From contig CAKOSH010000006.1 in NCBI GenBank assembly GCA_934102215.1, positions 1 to 64,000 on the forward strand: a stretch of DNA of 64,000 bases, in the 5' to 3' direction. A program made the translations under genes and the position numbers. Positions 23,954 through 32,447 of this stretch are shown in pieces. The notes under the pieces were generated by a model, which saw nothing but the letters and a program-made list of their open reading frames with translations, was not told where the DNA came from and made no database searches. Position 1 is the first letter of the stretch. Each line of letters begins with the position of its first letter. The DNA comes from an uncultured Bacilli bacterium. GTDB taxonomy: Bacteria > Bacillota_I > Bacilli_A > RF39 > UBA660.

Positions 23954-25144
23954 GTGAAATGCATATTAATGAACAAAAACACTAAAGTATTATTGGCAGA
24001 ATATGATAATGTAAATGGTGTATTTTCAAAAATATATGAAGTTTATAATATTGATTATGCTCCATATATTTTGAAAAGCTATTATGTAAAGGGTTATGTT
24101 AATAATGATAACTTTAGAATAAATTTATCAGAGTGGTTTAAAGGTCGTGGTATTCCATCATGGAGAGATAGATTAGATATACTTCTACATAGATTAAACG
24201 TAAGTGCTCCAAGTGAATTATTAGATAAAGCATTTGCACTATCACTATCAGATCAATATTGGATTAAGCCAAATGATTCAAATATTAATTATGATAATAT
24301 TAATTTCTTTGATAATGATTTTGATTATAGTGAATTTTTAGAAGCTTCTCTATCTAAAAATAATAATACAATTGTTACTGAAGAATCACTTAAAACTCCC
24401 AATAATACAACAGATGGTATGCTTAAAAAAGCTTGGATAATTGATAATGATACTAGATATTTAATTAAAGGTGGTTATAAAAACGAATTATTACAACCAT
24501 TCAATGAAGTTTTAGCAAGTGAAATATGTAAAAGATTAGGATTTGATCATGTGGAATACACACTTGATACATATAATGATATAGTAGTTTCAAAATGTCC
24601 TTGTTTTATAACAAAAGATACTGAACTTATAACTTGTCATCAAATTAGAAATGAAATGAAAAGATATAATTCCATAGAAGATTATGAGGATTATATAAAT
24701 ATATTAGAAAATAATGGTATAAAAGATGCTAGAACACAAATAGAAAATATGTATATTTTAGATTTCTTAATAATGAATGAAGATAGACATTTAAATAACT
24801 TTGGTATCATTAGAGATGTAAATAATTTAAAATGGTTAAAAGTAGCTCCTATTTTTGATAATGGTCAAAGTCTAAATATTCAGTATTATGATGCGGAAGA
24901 ATTACATATTTCAGGTGAAGGAAGATTCTTTTATGAAGTTAAACCATTTGATGAAATAATTAAAGTTGTAAAAGATATTAAAAGAATTGATATAAATAAA
25001 CTTGATGGTATAGTAGAATGGTTTGATGACTTATTACATAAATATCAACATATAACTAAGTTTTCTGATATTAGAATTAATAGATTATGTATTCTTTTAA
25101 ATAGACAAATAAATAAACTTAAAGATTTAATAAAGAGTAACTAG
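23954..25144 (+). CDS. HipA/CtkA-like protein kinase
   Basis: The 396-residue protein has a HipA-type kinase C-terminal half: LIKGG (ATP-site Lys near 173), the catalytic stretch DFLIMNEDRHLNNFG (about 270-285, with Asp and Asn in place) and APIFDNGQSL (Mg-binding Asp near 300). The first 150 residues contain a conserved-looking segment LSEWFKGRGIP and are unlike E. coli HipA. No HTH antitoxin (HipB) gene is adjacent, so it may be a stand-alone Ser/Thr kinase rather than half of a toxin-antitoxin pair. The start is a GTG at 23954 with GGGAG upstream. Confidence 0.75.
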   Translation: MKCILMNKNTKVLLAEYDNVNGVFSKIYEVYNIDYAPYILKSYYVKGYVNNDNFRINLSEWFKGRGIPSWRDRLDILLHRLNVSAPSELLDKAFALSLSDQYWIKPNDSNINYDNINFFDNDFDYSEFLEASLSKNNNTIVTEESLKTPNNTTDGMLKKAWIIDNDTRYLIKGGYKNELLQPFNEVLASEICKRLGFDHVEYTLDTYNDIVVSKCPCFITKDTELITCHQIRNEMKRYNSIEDYEDYINILENNGIKDARTQIENMYILDFLIMNEDRHLNNFGIIRDVNNLKWLKVAPIFDNGQSLNIQYYDAEELHISGEGRFFYEVKPFDEIIKVVKDIKRIDINKLDGIVEWFDDLLHKYQHITKFSDIRINRLCILLNRQINKLKDLIKSN

Positions 25145-25246
25145 TATTATTCTTTTTTATCGAATTATTATAATTTGTAAAATTTAAATAGTTTTTATAA
25201 TAATTCTCTTTTAAATATAGTATAATAATTTTAGGATGTGGTAGTT

Positions 25247-26209
25247 ATGAAAAAGATTATCTTTGCTTTTATTCTATTACTATGTACAGGTTTTATATTA
25301 TATTGTTCATATATATGTATTAGAAATATGAATACTATAGGGAGTGAAAGTGATATTAAAGGAAAAGAAATTGATAGTGATGAATATATCTATAAAGAAG
25401 ATTTATTACATCTTGGATATAATTTAAAAGATATAGAAGTTATTGAAAATAAAATAAGTAATATTGATGTAAAAGAATATTTCTTAAAAGAAAAATATGA
25501 TAATGTAAGTTCTTATATAAATGGATTATACTTTATACCTAAAAATATAGATAGATATGTAAGTTATCATAATAAAAATAAGAATATGTCTTATGATAAT
25601 GTTATTCTTAATGTAAATATGAATCTTGATTATGAATTTTATACTAATATAAATACATTACATGATTATTTAGATGTAACAACTCTTGTAAATAAATATA
25701 ATAAGTTACCTGATAATTATGAAATAGATGATTTAGTTACTCTTGATAAAGAATATAGTAAACGTGGTGAAAAAATACGTGAAGTTGCATATAACGATTT
25801 AAAAAATATGTTTGATAAAGCACGTGAAGATGGATTAAAATTAAATGTTGTATCAGGCTTTAGAACTAATGATAGACAAAATACACTATTCACAAATTCA
25901 GTTAAAAATAATGGTTTAGAACACGCTTTATTATATTCTGCTAAGGCTGGGCATTCAGAACATCAATTAGGTCTTGCAATTGATATAAATAGTGTTAATG
26001 AAAGTTTTAAAGATACAGAAGAATATAAGTGGTTAATAAATAATTCATATAAATATGGATTTATAGAAAGATATAAAAAAGGTAAAGAAAATATAACAGG
26101 TTTTGCATATGAACCATGGCATTATAGATATGTAGGAATAGATACTGCTACTAAAGTGTTTACTGAAAATATTACATATGAAGAATATGTAGCTAAATTT
26201 TTGAAATAA
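25247..26209 (+). CDS. D-alanyl-D-alanine carboxypeptidase, VanY-type (peptidase M15B)
   Basis: The ~320-residue protein has an N-terminal membrane segment and a C-terminal M15B domain. The zinc motif SEHQLGLAIDI supplies His239 and Asp246; EPWHYRYVG supplies the last His near 294; VSGFRT precedes them. It would remove the terminal D-Ala from peptidoglycan stem peptides at the outer membrane face. The ATG at 25247 is chosen over a GTG at 25238, which overlaps the AGGA ribosome site. Its 3' end overlaps the convergent surface-protein gene by 17 bp. Confidence 0.88.
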   Translation: MKKIIFAFILLLCTGFILYCSYICIRNMNTIGSESDIKGKEIDSDEYIYKEDLLHLGYNLKDIEVIENKISNIDVKEYFLKEKYDNVSSYINGLYFIPKNIDRYVSYHNKNKNMSYDNVILNVNMNLDYEFYTNINTLHDYLDVTTLVNKYNKLPDNYEIDDLVTLDKEYSKRGEKIREVAYNDLKNMFDKAREDGLKLNVVSGFRTNDRQNTLFTNSVKNNGLEHALLYSAKAGHSEHQLGLAIDINSVNESFKDTEEYKWLINNSYKYGFIERYKKGKENITGFAYEPWHYRYVGIDTATKVFTENITYEEYVAKFLK

Positions 26210-26858
26210 ATTTATAGAATAAAAATACAAGTGAACAAGAAATAGTTATTATTAGAACTTTAACTATTTCTTTTTTTGTACTACTCATTTCTTTGATAGT
26301 CTCTCTATTTTTTGTATATGAAACTTTTATAGTTTTATGAGCATGTATATTGTATACTTTATCTCCTACTTTAATTTCAATAAGATTATTTGATTTATTA
26401 AAGTTACCATTACCAGTTATTACTACATTTGTATTATCATTTACTTCATATTCAATATTTAAATTATTTTCATTATTTAAGGTAATGTCATAATCATAAG
26501 TATCCTTATCAAAATTAATATTATAACCTTTTATATCAAGAGATAAAAGACTAGTATCATTATAATCACTTTTATCATAATTCTTAAATATATTTATTAT
26601 ATAGTCACCATATATATTAGAATTAATAGTTATACTTTTATAATTAGTATCTATCGTGTACATACCTTCTCCATTTGTGATTTCATTTTTATCTTCTTTA
26701 ACACTTATATTTATTGTTTCATTGTTAGTGTAATAATTATATATGTGAGTATCTTTATCAAAATATGGAATTAATTCATCATTATTAATTTTAATATTAC
26801 TTAAGGCATCTATCTTAATTGTATAAAATAATAATATAAATATAGTTATCTTTTTCAT
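26193..26858 (-). CDS. Membrane-anchored surface protein with cadherin-like beta-sandwich domains
   Basis: The 221-residue protein has a signal peptide (about 1-18), two beta-sandwich modules and a C-terminal helix (about 198-216). The second module carries the cadherin-like PF12733 pattern: SLDIKGYNINFDKDTYDYDI followed by a turn and IEIKVGD. The first (IKINNDELIPYFDKDTHIYNYY) is a divergent copy. Such domains are common in Bacillota surface proteins, often near peptidoglycan enzymes. It is convergent with the VanY-like gene. Adhesion or wall-binding is an inference. Confidence 0.72.
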   Translation of the reverse strand: MKKITIFILLFYTIKIDALSNIKINNDELIPYFDKDTHIYNYYTNNETINISVKEDKNEITNGEGMYTIDTNYKSITINSNIYGDYIINIFKNYDKSDYNDTSLLSLDIKGYNINFDKDTYDYDITLNNENNLNIEYEVNDNTNVVITGNGNFNKSNNLIEIKVGDKVYNIHAHKTIKVSYTKNRETIKEMSSTKKEIVKVLIITISCSLVFLFYKFISKI

Positions 26859-26901
26859 ATTAATATTATTTACATATTAAAAAAATAAATTCATAAAGAA
26901 T

Positions 26902-28179
26902 CTATTTTATTGTTTTGATAATGATTTTCTTATTTCTTTTCTTTCTTTTATCTATTTTGAAACATTGTTTTAGTATTTCTGCCATATCATCAACTTTTTT
27001 ATTGTAATATATTGTAGCGAGTAATTCTTTTTCTTTTACTTTTGAACCTACTATTTTATTTAGAACTACTCCTACACTATAATCTATGTTATCTGTTTTA
27101 TGGACTCTTCCTGCGCCTAAATCGAATACTAGTTTTGATAAAGTATGTACATCTATATTATTTATGTATCCTTCTTTATCACTATATATGTATTTTTTAT
27201 GAGCATTTATTTTAAGTTTTTTGATGTCTCCACCTTGAGATTTAATCCATTCGTAGAATTTGTTTTTAGCATGTCCACATTCAAGTAGATTTATAACAAG
27301 TTTACGTGCTTTACTTATATTAATTCTTTTTGAAACACTTATCATAAGACTTGAAATATATACCGATAATTCATATAATCTTTTATCATATTTTCCATTA
27401 AAGAAATCTATTACTTCTTTTACTTCAAGAGCATTTCCTATATTAAGACCAAGTGGAACACTCATATCACTTAATGTACACACTACTTTTTTATTATAGT
27501 ATCTTCCTAGTTCTACCATTGTTTTAGCAAGTTTAGTAGCATCTTTTATATTAGTCATAAATGCGCCTTTGCCTACTTTTAAGTCTATTACTATAGTATC
27601 ACTACCGCTTGCGATTTTCTTAGACATTATAGAGCTTGCGATTAATGGAATTGAATCAACAGCACCTATTTCATTTCTTAAAGCATATATTTTTTTATCT
27701 GCGACTGCTATCTTTTCACTTTGACTTATAACAGCACATCCAACTGTAGTAAGTAATTTAAGAAATTCTTTTTTAGATATGTTTAATTTATATCCAGGAA
27801 TACTTTCAAGTTTATCAACTGTTCCACCAGTAAGTCCAAGTCCCCTACCACTCATTTTAGGAACAGCAACTCCAGAAGCAGCAACTATAGGAGCTACAAT
27901 TAGTGTTATTTTATCACCTACTCCTCCAGTTGAATGTTTATCGCATACTGGCTTATCAATACTACTTAAATCTATTATTTCTCCACTTTTAATCATTATA
28001 TCTGTTAAGTAATATGTTTCTTCTATACTTAAATTGTTATTATAAATACTAAATAAGAAATCACTCATAGTTTTATCATTTATTTTACCTTTGATATAAC
28101 TATTAACCATATATTCTATTTCTTTATATGTAAGTTCTTCCTTATTATTCTTTTTATCAATTATTTCTACTACCTTCAT
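26902..28179 (-). CDS. pdp: Pyrimidine-nucleoside phosphorylase
   Basis: The ~425-residue enzyme cleaves thymidine, uridine or deoxyuridine with phosphate. The signature KHSTGGVGDKITLIVAP (about 80-96) binds phosphate and substrate, and SGRGLGLTGGT and LKVGKGAFM are also present. The C-terminal domain (RVHKTDNIDYSVG) is complete. ATG at 28179 has AGGTGAGG just upstream and is preferred to a GTG three codons earlier. It is monocistronic, with no deo genes next to it. Confidence 0.92.
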   Translation of the reverse strand: MKVVEIIDKKNNKEELTYKEIEYMVNSYIKGKINDKTMSDFLFSIYNNNLSIEETYYLTDIMIKSGEIIDLSSIDKPVCDKHSTGGVGDKITLIVAPIVAASGVAVPKMSGRGLGLTGGTVDKLESIPGYKLNISKKEFLKLLTTVGCAVISQSEKIAVADKKIYALRNEIGAVDSIPLIASSIMSKKIASGSDTIVIDLKVGKGAFMTNIKDATKLAKTMVELGRYYNKKVVCTLSDMSVPLGLNIGNALEVKEVIDFFNGKYDKRLYELSVYISSLMISVSKRINISKARKLVINLLECGHAKNKFYEWIKSQGGDIKKLKINAHKKYIYSDKEGYINNIDVHTLSKLVFDLGAGRVHKTDNIDYSVGVVLNKIVGSKVKEKELLATIYYNKKVDDMAEILKQCFKIDKRKKRNKKIIIKTIK

Positions 28180-28385
28180 ATACCTCACCTATTATACATT
28201 ATACAATATTTTTGATAAAAAAAATAGATTCATTTTTAAGGTTCTAAATGACCTAATTAATAGATAACATTATAAAGAGTTAAATGGAATAGAAAAAGCG
28301 ATTATTTTCATTTTGATATTTTTATCAGCTTTTATTTTAACATTTATATAACAGAACTATTGTATCAAAAAAGATTTTCTATAAG

Positions 28386-28418
28386 ACAAAAAATTTGAAT
28401 TTACATAAATTCAAATTT
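28386..28418 (-). terminator. Terminator downstream of the DUF285 surface protein gene
   Basis: AAATTTGAATTT and AAATTCAAATTT (28391-28402, 28407-28418) form a perfect 12-bp stem with a 4-nt loop, followed on the minus strand by TTTTTTG. It lies about 190 bp after the stop of the gene at 28606-30795. The 28189-28385 stretch upstream of the pdp gene has no other feature I recognise. Confidence 0.75.
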
Positions 28419-28482
28419 TATTACTCTGCCTTAAGGCTGCTATTTCATAATCAATGCATTTGTTTTAGTTCTTACTCGCCTA

Positions 28483-28500
28483 TCCACGCTTTCGCATGGA
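28483..28500 (-). repeat. GAAA-tetraloop hairpin downstream of the variable-region-like gene end
   Basis: On the minus strand TCCATGC-GAAA-GCGTGGA forms a 7-bp stem (one G-T pair), extendable by a CTA/TAG pairing around a bulge. It lies 105 bp after the surface protein's stop codon. Hairpins with GRNA tetraloops downstream of the variable region are needed for efficient homing in phage DGRs such as that of BPP-1, though usually closer to the variable region. The role here is inferred. Confidence 0.45.
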
Positions 28501-28605
28501 GTAGTCTCTTCATAACATCTTTCATACCTTTTTTGTTTTAAGTCGGATTTGTTTTTGTTCTCAGAAACAATTACGCTTTGCTTTAGTTTACATACGCTTT
28601 ACATA

Positions 28606-28737
28606 TTAGCCTAATCGGAAAGCTGGCGCCACGCCACCAGAGTTAATAGCACTAAGGTTACCCCAGTTACCGCTGGTCGTCACAGTCAAGAAGGTAATGT
28701 CAAGGTTAGAACGAGCCGCGCGAAGCCACCACCATGC
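28606..28737 (-). other. Candidate DGR variable region (VR1)
   Basis: The final 132 bp of the surface protein gene are 54% GC by hand count, against a strongly AT-rich remainder. Aligned with the paralogue's end, conserved bases are mostly G, C and T while differing codons (for example CGT/TAT, AAC/GAC, CTT/TAT, ATT/GAT, ACC/TTC) can be derived from adenines of a common AAY-rich template. The segment encodes the ligand-facing end of a lectin-type fold and reaches the stop codon, as in DGR targets. No reverse transcriptase or template repeat is present in the window. Confidence 0.6.
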
Positions 28738-30795
28738 AGCATTAGTTCCATTTTTCTTTATTGCTCCACTATAATTACTAAGAGTAACACCCCCGGCTGT
28801 ATAATAATCTAATGTTCTTGTTAATTCTTTTGCTGTATCATATGATGGACCACTACTACTTGTATTTGTTTTCCAGTCACTCCATACTTCTCCTGGCGCT
28901 AATAAGTATAACTTATCTGTTGATGTAAAGTTTGTTTCTCCACTTGTACTTCCATGGCCTGATACTGTAACTGTATCTATTATTGCATTTCTTAGTTCAC
29001 TTGGCAAAGCATTATATATATCATTATTTACAAATGTATACATACTACTTGCTGGCCAGCCATCTACATTCCATCCATAATTATAAGTTGTTCCTTTATA
29101 TGTTCCTGATGGGTTCATATTATGTGTTGTTATTATATCTGCAAACTCTAGTACAAATCCACATGCACTTTGTGAAAAACCAGTTGTACTACATTTACTT
29201 GGTGTTGATGTGTTTGCAATACGCAAAGTATGTGTTCCATATGTTCCCATATCTATTTCTTTTGTATCTCCAACATTATATTTACCTATATTGTTATTTT
29301 TAACTGCATTTATTATTGTTGGCCATGAATCAGTTGAAAATGAGTTAGGTTCACTAGGCTTATTAGCAATATCAGTGAAATATCCTGGATTACTTGTACC
29401 ACTATCTATGTGAGCATAGGTTTTATCAACATAAGAACTATTATAAGTTGTTCCTGCTCCGCCTACTAAGCTAGTACAATTATAAAACATTTTAGTACTA
29501 GTAGTAACGTTGCTGACATTGAATTTATCACTTACATATATTGTTTTAAGGCTGGTTGCTCCGCTAAACATATAACCCATATTAGTTACTTTACTTGTAT
29601 TAAAGTTACTCAAATCTATTATTGTAATTTCACTACCTTGGAACATTTTACTCATATTTATAACTTTAGTTGTATCAAAATTGCTTAAATCTAAGTTTGT
29701 GACTTTACTATTCTGAAACATTTGACTCATGTCTATAACATTGCTTGTATGAAAATTGGATAAATCTAAAGTTGTGGCTTGACTATTAGCAAACATACCA
29801 CTCATATTGGTAACTTTGCTTGTATTAAATTCGCTTAAATCTAAGGCTGTAGCAGTGTTATAAAAAAACATAGCAGTCATATTAGTAACATTACTTGTAT
29901 TAAATTTACTTAAACCAGTTAGTGTTGATGAATTACGGCAGAATATGTAACTCATATCAGTAACATTTTGCGTATTGAAGTTCGTAAGATCTATGCTACT
30001 AGCGCGACTCATTGAAAACATAGCACTCATAGATGTAATTGCTTTATTGTTTATATAGGTACATAATTTGCTTGTTACTGCGTCCGTGCTAGTTTTGGCG
30101 TTTAATTGCACTCCCCAACCATCACTTTCAATATTTTTCCAATCATTAGAAGATGCCTGCGGATAAAATTTTCCATCCTGCATGTATCTATATACGAATT
30201 GTCCATTTACATATTCTGTTCCTTGAGTTAAAGAATTAGTTGTTTTACAAAAATATGTATTTGTAGCAAACGATGTTATTTCACTATAGGTTGAAGGTAC
30301 TGTTATATCACTTAACGTATTTGTTATGTACCCACCCTTAACACTTAAACTGAGATTTTGTGAAGAAGTACTATTATTTGTTATTTGAAGTTTTATAGTT
30401 TTTGAATTACTGGATGCAACTGAATCATTCGACTTGTCATATGATTTTGTTGTATTATTAGAATCATCTAAATCATATGCCGATTCAAAATATTTAACTG
30501 TTAAATTTGAATTTTTTAAATAAAGTAATTTATAATAAGTATCTACTGGATTTTGATTATTTACTTTAACATCAATTATAGTTTCACCTGTTGGTACCGA
30601 TAATGTATTAGTAGTACTTCCATTTATCTCTATTGAATATTTTAATTCTCCAATATACATTTCAGCTGCTTTATGATCATTTGATGTAACAATATAATTT
30701 GAATATGTTACTCCTAAAGTAATACTAATTCCTACTAGTACTAAAGCTACCATCAAATATTTATGTTCTTTTAAAAAATCTAATACTTTATTCAT
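28606..30795 (-). CDS. Surface protein with DUF285 (BspA-like) repeats and lectin-fold-like variable C-terminus
   Basis: The 729-residue protein has an N-terminal signal anchor (about 13-32), an Asn/Ser/Thr-rich domain, then about seven 25-residue DUF285/BspA-like leucine-rich units (core DLSNFNTSKVTNMSxMF, about 260-460), as in mycoplasma and gut-bacterial adhesins. The last ~240 residues match the C-terminus of the protein at 46377-47609 (FSTDSW, GTHT-RIANTSTP, GFVLEFADIITTH, WWLR, GNWG, APAFRLG), a DUF6273-like C-type-lectin-fold domain. Its final 44 codons are GC-rich (71 of 132 bases) and look like a DGR variable region. It is a likely variable ligand-binding protein. Confidence 0.8.
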   Translation of the reverse strand: MNKVLDFLKEHKYLMVALVLVGISITLGVTYSNYIVTSNDHKAAEMYIGELKYSIEINGSTTNTLSVPTGETIIDVKVNNQNPVDTYYKLLYLKNSNLTVKYFESAYDLDDSNNTTKSYDKSNDSVASSNSKTIKLQITNNSTSSQNLSLSVKGGYITNTLSDITVPSTYSEITSFATNTYFCKTTNSLTQGTEYVNGQFVYRYMQDGKFYPQASSNDWKNIESDGWGVQLNAKTSTDAVTSKLCTYINNKAITSMSAMFSMSRASSIDLTNFNTQNVTDMSYIFCRNSSTLTGLSKFNTSNVTNMTAMFFYNTATALDLSEFNTSKVTNMSGMFANSQATTLDLSNFHTSNVIDMSQMFQNSKVTNLDLSNFDTTKVINMSKMFQGSEITIIDLSNFNTSKVTNMGYMFSGATSLKTIYVSDKFNVSNVTTSTKMFYNCTSLVGGAGTTYNSSYVDKTYAHIDSGTSNPGYFTDIANKPSEPNSFSTDSWPTIINAVKNNNIGKYNVGDTKEIDMGTYGTHTLRIANTSTPSKCSTTGFSQSACGFVLEFADIITTHNMNPSGTYKGTTYNYGWNVDGWPASSMYTFVNNDIYNALPSELRNAIIDTVTVSGHGSTSGETNFTSTDKLYLLAPGEVWSDWKTNTSSSGPSYDTAKELTRTLDYYTAGGVTLSNYSGAIKKNGTNAAWWWLRAARSNLDITFLTVTTSGNWGNLSAINSGGVAPAFRLG

Positions 30796-30965
30796 ATCTA
30801 TTCTCCAAAATTATTTTATCATTATTAGAAAATATTATCAATTGCTTTTTTGAAGTTTTATATTTTCATATAATAATTTTATTTATATATTGCTTATTCT
30901 TTTATTGGGCTACCATAATTCTTTTAAATTATTTATCAATAGTATTTATATATATGGTTCATATG

Positions 30966-30992
30966 AATTCGTCACACGCTGTGTGACGAATT
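30966..30992. repeat. Perfect 12-bp palindrome (aattcgtcacac / gtgtgacgaatt)
   Basis: AATTCGTCACAC-gct-GTGTGACGAATT lies 45 bp after the stop of the YhcG-family gene, in the 240-bp gap before the DUF285 surface protein gene, which otherwise holds only AT-rich sequence. There is no T run, so it is not a standard terminator. It is one of four GC-rich palindromes clustered around the YhcG gene. Confidence 0.7.
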
Positions 30993-31036
30993 AGCAAATA
31001 ATAAACATCAATTTTTTATTTTATTTGATGGTTTTA

Positions 31037-31921
31037 TCATAGTAATTCATATGTTCTTGCTACTATTCTTGGATCACTTGAATATTCTATTACATATTTA
31101 TTTTCTTTTTTACAAATGATAATGCCTATTGTTTTATCTTGATTAATCTTTTTTAAGTTTTTATCTATATAATTCATATATACTTGTATTTGCCCTATAT
31201 GTTCTTTCTTTAATTCTGTTACTTTTAATTCAACCACTACATAACAATTAAATTCAATATTAAATAGAAGTAAATCTATATAATTATATCTATCACCTAT
31301 TTTGATTTTATATTCATTATCTATAAAACTAAATGAATCTCCTAGTTCTTTCATAAATGATGAGATATCTTCAAGTATTAATTTTTGTAATATTTTTTCT
31401 GTTATTTCTGTATAATTATGAATATTTTTAATTAATATTGGATTCTTTATATTATCTTTAATATTCAATTTTTCATTATTAATTAGTTTATTTTTAGTTT
31501 CTTCATCAAGTCTTTCATATTCTTTGTTTTTTATTTTATTCCTAAGTTCTCTTTTTGATAAGTTTTGACTTATAGTAATGTTAATATAATATATTAATTT
31601 ATTTATATCTTTTATAGTCAGTAACTCTACATAATGACTCCATGTTAAAAGGTGCGCCACTGGCGCACCTTTTTCAACCATTAAGTAAAATTGTCTAAAT
31701 CTTCTTAAATTAGATGCGCCATATCCTTTACCTAGTTCATTTGTTAGTTTTTTGGAATATTCTTTAATTATATTTTCTCCATAACATTTACCTGCTTCAT
31801 TTAATGTTTTTCCAACATTATAATAAGTGGTTAAATCGTTTTTATTAATTGAATATGTTTTTACTTTTCTATTTATTTCATTATTTATTAATTCTTTCTT
31901 TATATCTTCGTAATAATTCAT
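31037..31921 (-). CDS. YhcG-family PDDEXK nuclease-domain protein (DUF1016)
   Basis: The 294-residue protein has the DUF1016 layout: an N-terminal helical domain with NLRRFRQFY and LTWSHYVELL (about 80-120), and a C-terminal PD-(D/E)XK nuclease-like domain in which IDLLLFN and VVVELKV supply the Asp and Glu-x-Lys. The family is widespread, often beside restriction-modification or mobile loci, with unclear function. A 27-bp palindrome lies inside the coding region and encodes GAPVAH. A decayed partial copy of the gene lies just upstream at about 31978-32040. Confidence 0.85.
   Translation of the reverse strand: MNYYEDIKKELINNEINRKVKTYSINKNDLTTYYNVGKTLNEAGKCYGENIIKEYSKKLTNELGKGYGASNLRRFRQFYLMVEKGAPVAHLLTWSHYVELLTIKDINKLIYYINITISQNLSKRELRNKIKNKEYERLDEETKNKLINNEKLNIKDNIKNPILIKNIHNYTEITEKILQKLILEDISSFMKELGDSFSFIDNEYKIKIGDRYNYIDLLLFNIEFNCYVVVELKVTELKKEHIGQIQVYMNYIDKNLKKINQDKTIGIIICKKENKYVIEYSSDPRIVARTYELL
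31647..31673. repeat. Palindrome inside the YhcG-family gene
   Basis: AAAAGGTGCGCCA-c-TGGCGCACCTTTT is a perfect 13-bp inverted repeat. It encodes residues EKGAPVAHL between the conserved NLRRFRQFY and WSHY motifs. Closely related palindromes lie at 31978-31994 (in the decayed copy, same relative position) and 32052-32068. Confidence 0.75.
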
Positions 31922-31977
31922 TTGTTCTTGTTACTATCCTTTCTTTTTTTGATAAATTTATGGTTCAAGATTAAAAT

Positions 31978-32040
31978 ACGCGCCACTGGCGCGTGTTTTT
32001 AATCATTAAATAAAACTGCATAATCTTCTTAAATTGATAC
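31978..32040 (-). pseudogene. Decayed fragment of a YhcG-family gene
   Basis: This stretch aligns with 31652-31716 of the intact gene: a palindrome CGCCAcTGGCG, then a T-rich spacer, AATCATTAAATAAAA, and AATCTTCTTAAATT. Read on the minus strand it gives NLRR followed by stop codons, where the intact gene has NLRRFRQFYLM. It is a short remnant of a second copy that shares the palindrome. Boundaries are approximate. Confidence 0.6.
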
Positions 32041-32068
32041 TCTTTCAATTGGTGCGACAGTGTCGCAC
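31978..32068. repeat. Two palindromes upstream of the YhcG-family gene
   Basis: ACGCGCCA-c-TGGCGCGT (31978-31994) and GTGCGACA-g-TGTCGCAC (32052-32068) are perfect 8-bp arms around one base. They share the pattern GCGMCA-N-TGKCGC with the palindrome inside the coding gene at 31647-31673. The shared core and changed, but compensated, arms point to related hairpin elements rather than chance. Confidence 0.65.
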
Positions 32069-32082
32069 TTTTTCACATGACA

Positions 32083-32107
32083 AAAGTGGTAATTTTGATA
32101 CCACTTT
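32083..32107 (-). terminator. Terminator of ssb
   Basis: AAAGTGGTA and TACCACTTT (32083-32091, 32099-32107) form a 9-bp stem ending in TTTTG on the minus strand, a few bases after the ssb stop codon. Confidence 0.8.
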
Positions 32108-32114
32108 CTTATTA

Positions 32115-32447
32115 TTATTCTTCAGGTTTTTTATAACTTGATAAGAATGATACTTTTTCTGCGATTACATCCATTACATATTTAGTTTCACCATCTTTAT
32201 CATATTGTGAAGTTTGAAGTCTACCTTTAACACCAACTAAATCACTTTTCTTACAATATTCACAAGTCGTTTCAGCAATACCATTCCATAATGTACATCT
32301 TATGAAATCAGTATCATATTGCCCATCCATATTCTTATACGCTCTTGGTACTGCTAGTGTTATATAAGTTCTTTTCTTATTATTTTCACCAACTATTACT
32401 TCAGGATCATTTGCTATTCTACCAGTTATAATTACTTGATTTATCAT
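32115..32447 (-). CDS. ssb: Single-stranded DNA-binding protein
   Basis: The 110-residue product is one OB fold with the SSB pattern (INQVIITGRIANDPEV at the start, TYITLAVPR, DFIRCTLWNGIAE, VGVKGRLQT). The usual acidic C-terminal tail for partner binding is reduced to KPEE, and two Cys occur near TTCEYCKK. It is a short secondary-type SSB, possibly specialised, for example in uptake or recombination. GGAGG seven bases before the ATG at 32447 fixes the start over an in-frame ATG at 32489. It is not in an rpsF-rpsR operon. Confidence 0.88.
   Translation of the reverse strand: MINQVIITGRIANDPEVIVGENNKKRTYITLAVPRAYKNMDGQYDTDFIRCTLWNGIAETTCEYCKKSDLVGVKGRLQTSQYDKDGETKYVMDVIAEKVSFLSSYKKPEE

Noticed and set aside
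28472..28525. A 17-codon ORF (starting MKDVMKRLL) after the DUF285 surface protein
   Set aside because: It is very short, its AAAGGT lies right at the ATG, and it overlaps the GAAA hairpin; it could be a fragment but is not supported as a gene.
28189..28605. A DGR template repeat next to the first variable-region-like segment
   Set aside because: No second copy of the WWLR-to-PAFR coding sequence or an adenine-rich version of it is found here, and no reverse transcriptase is in the window.
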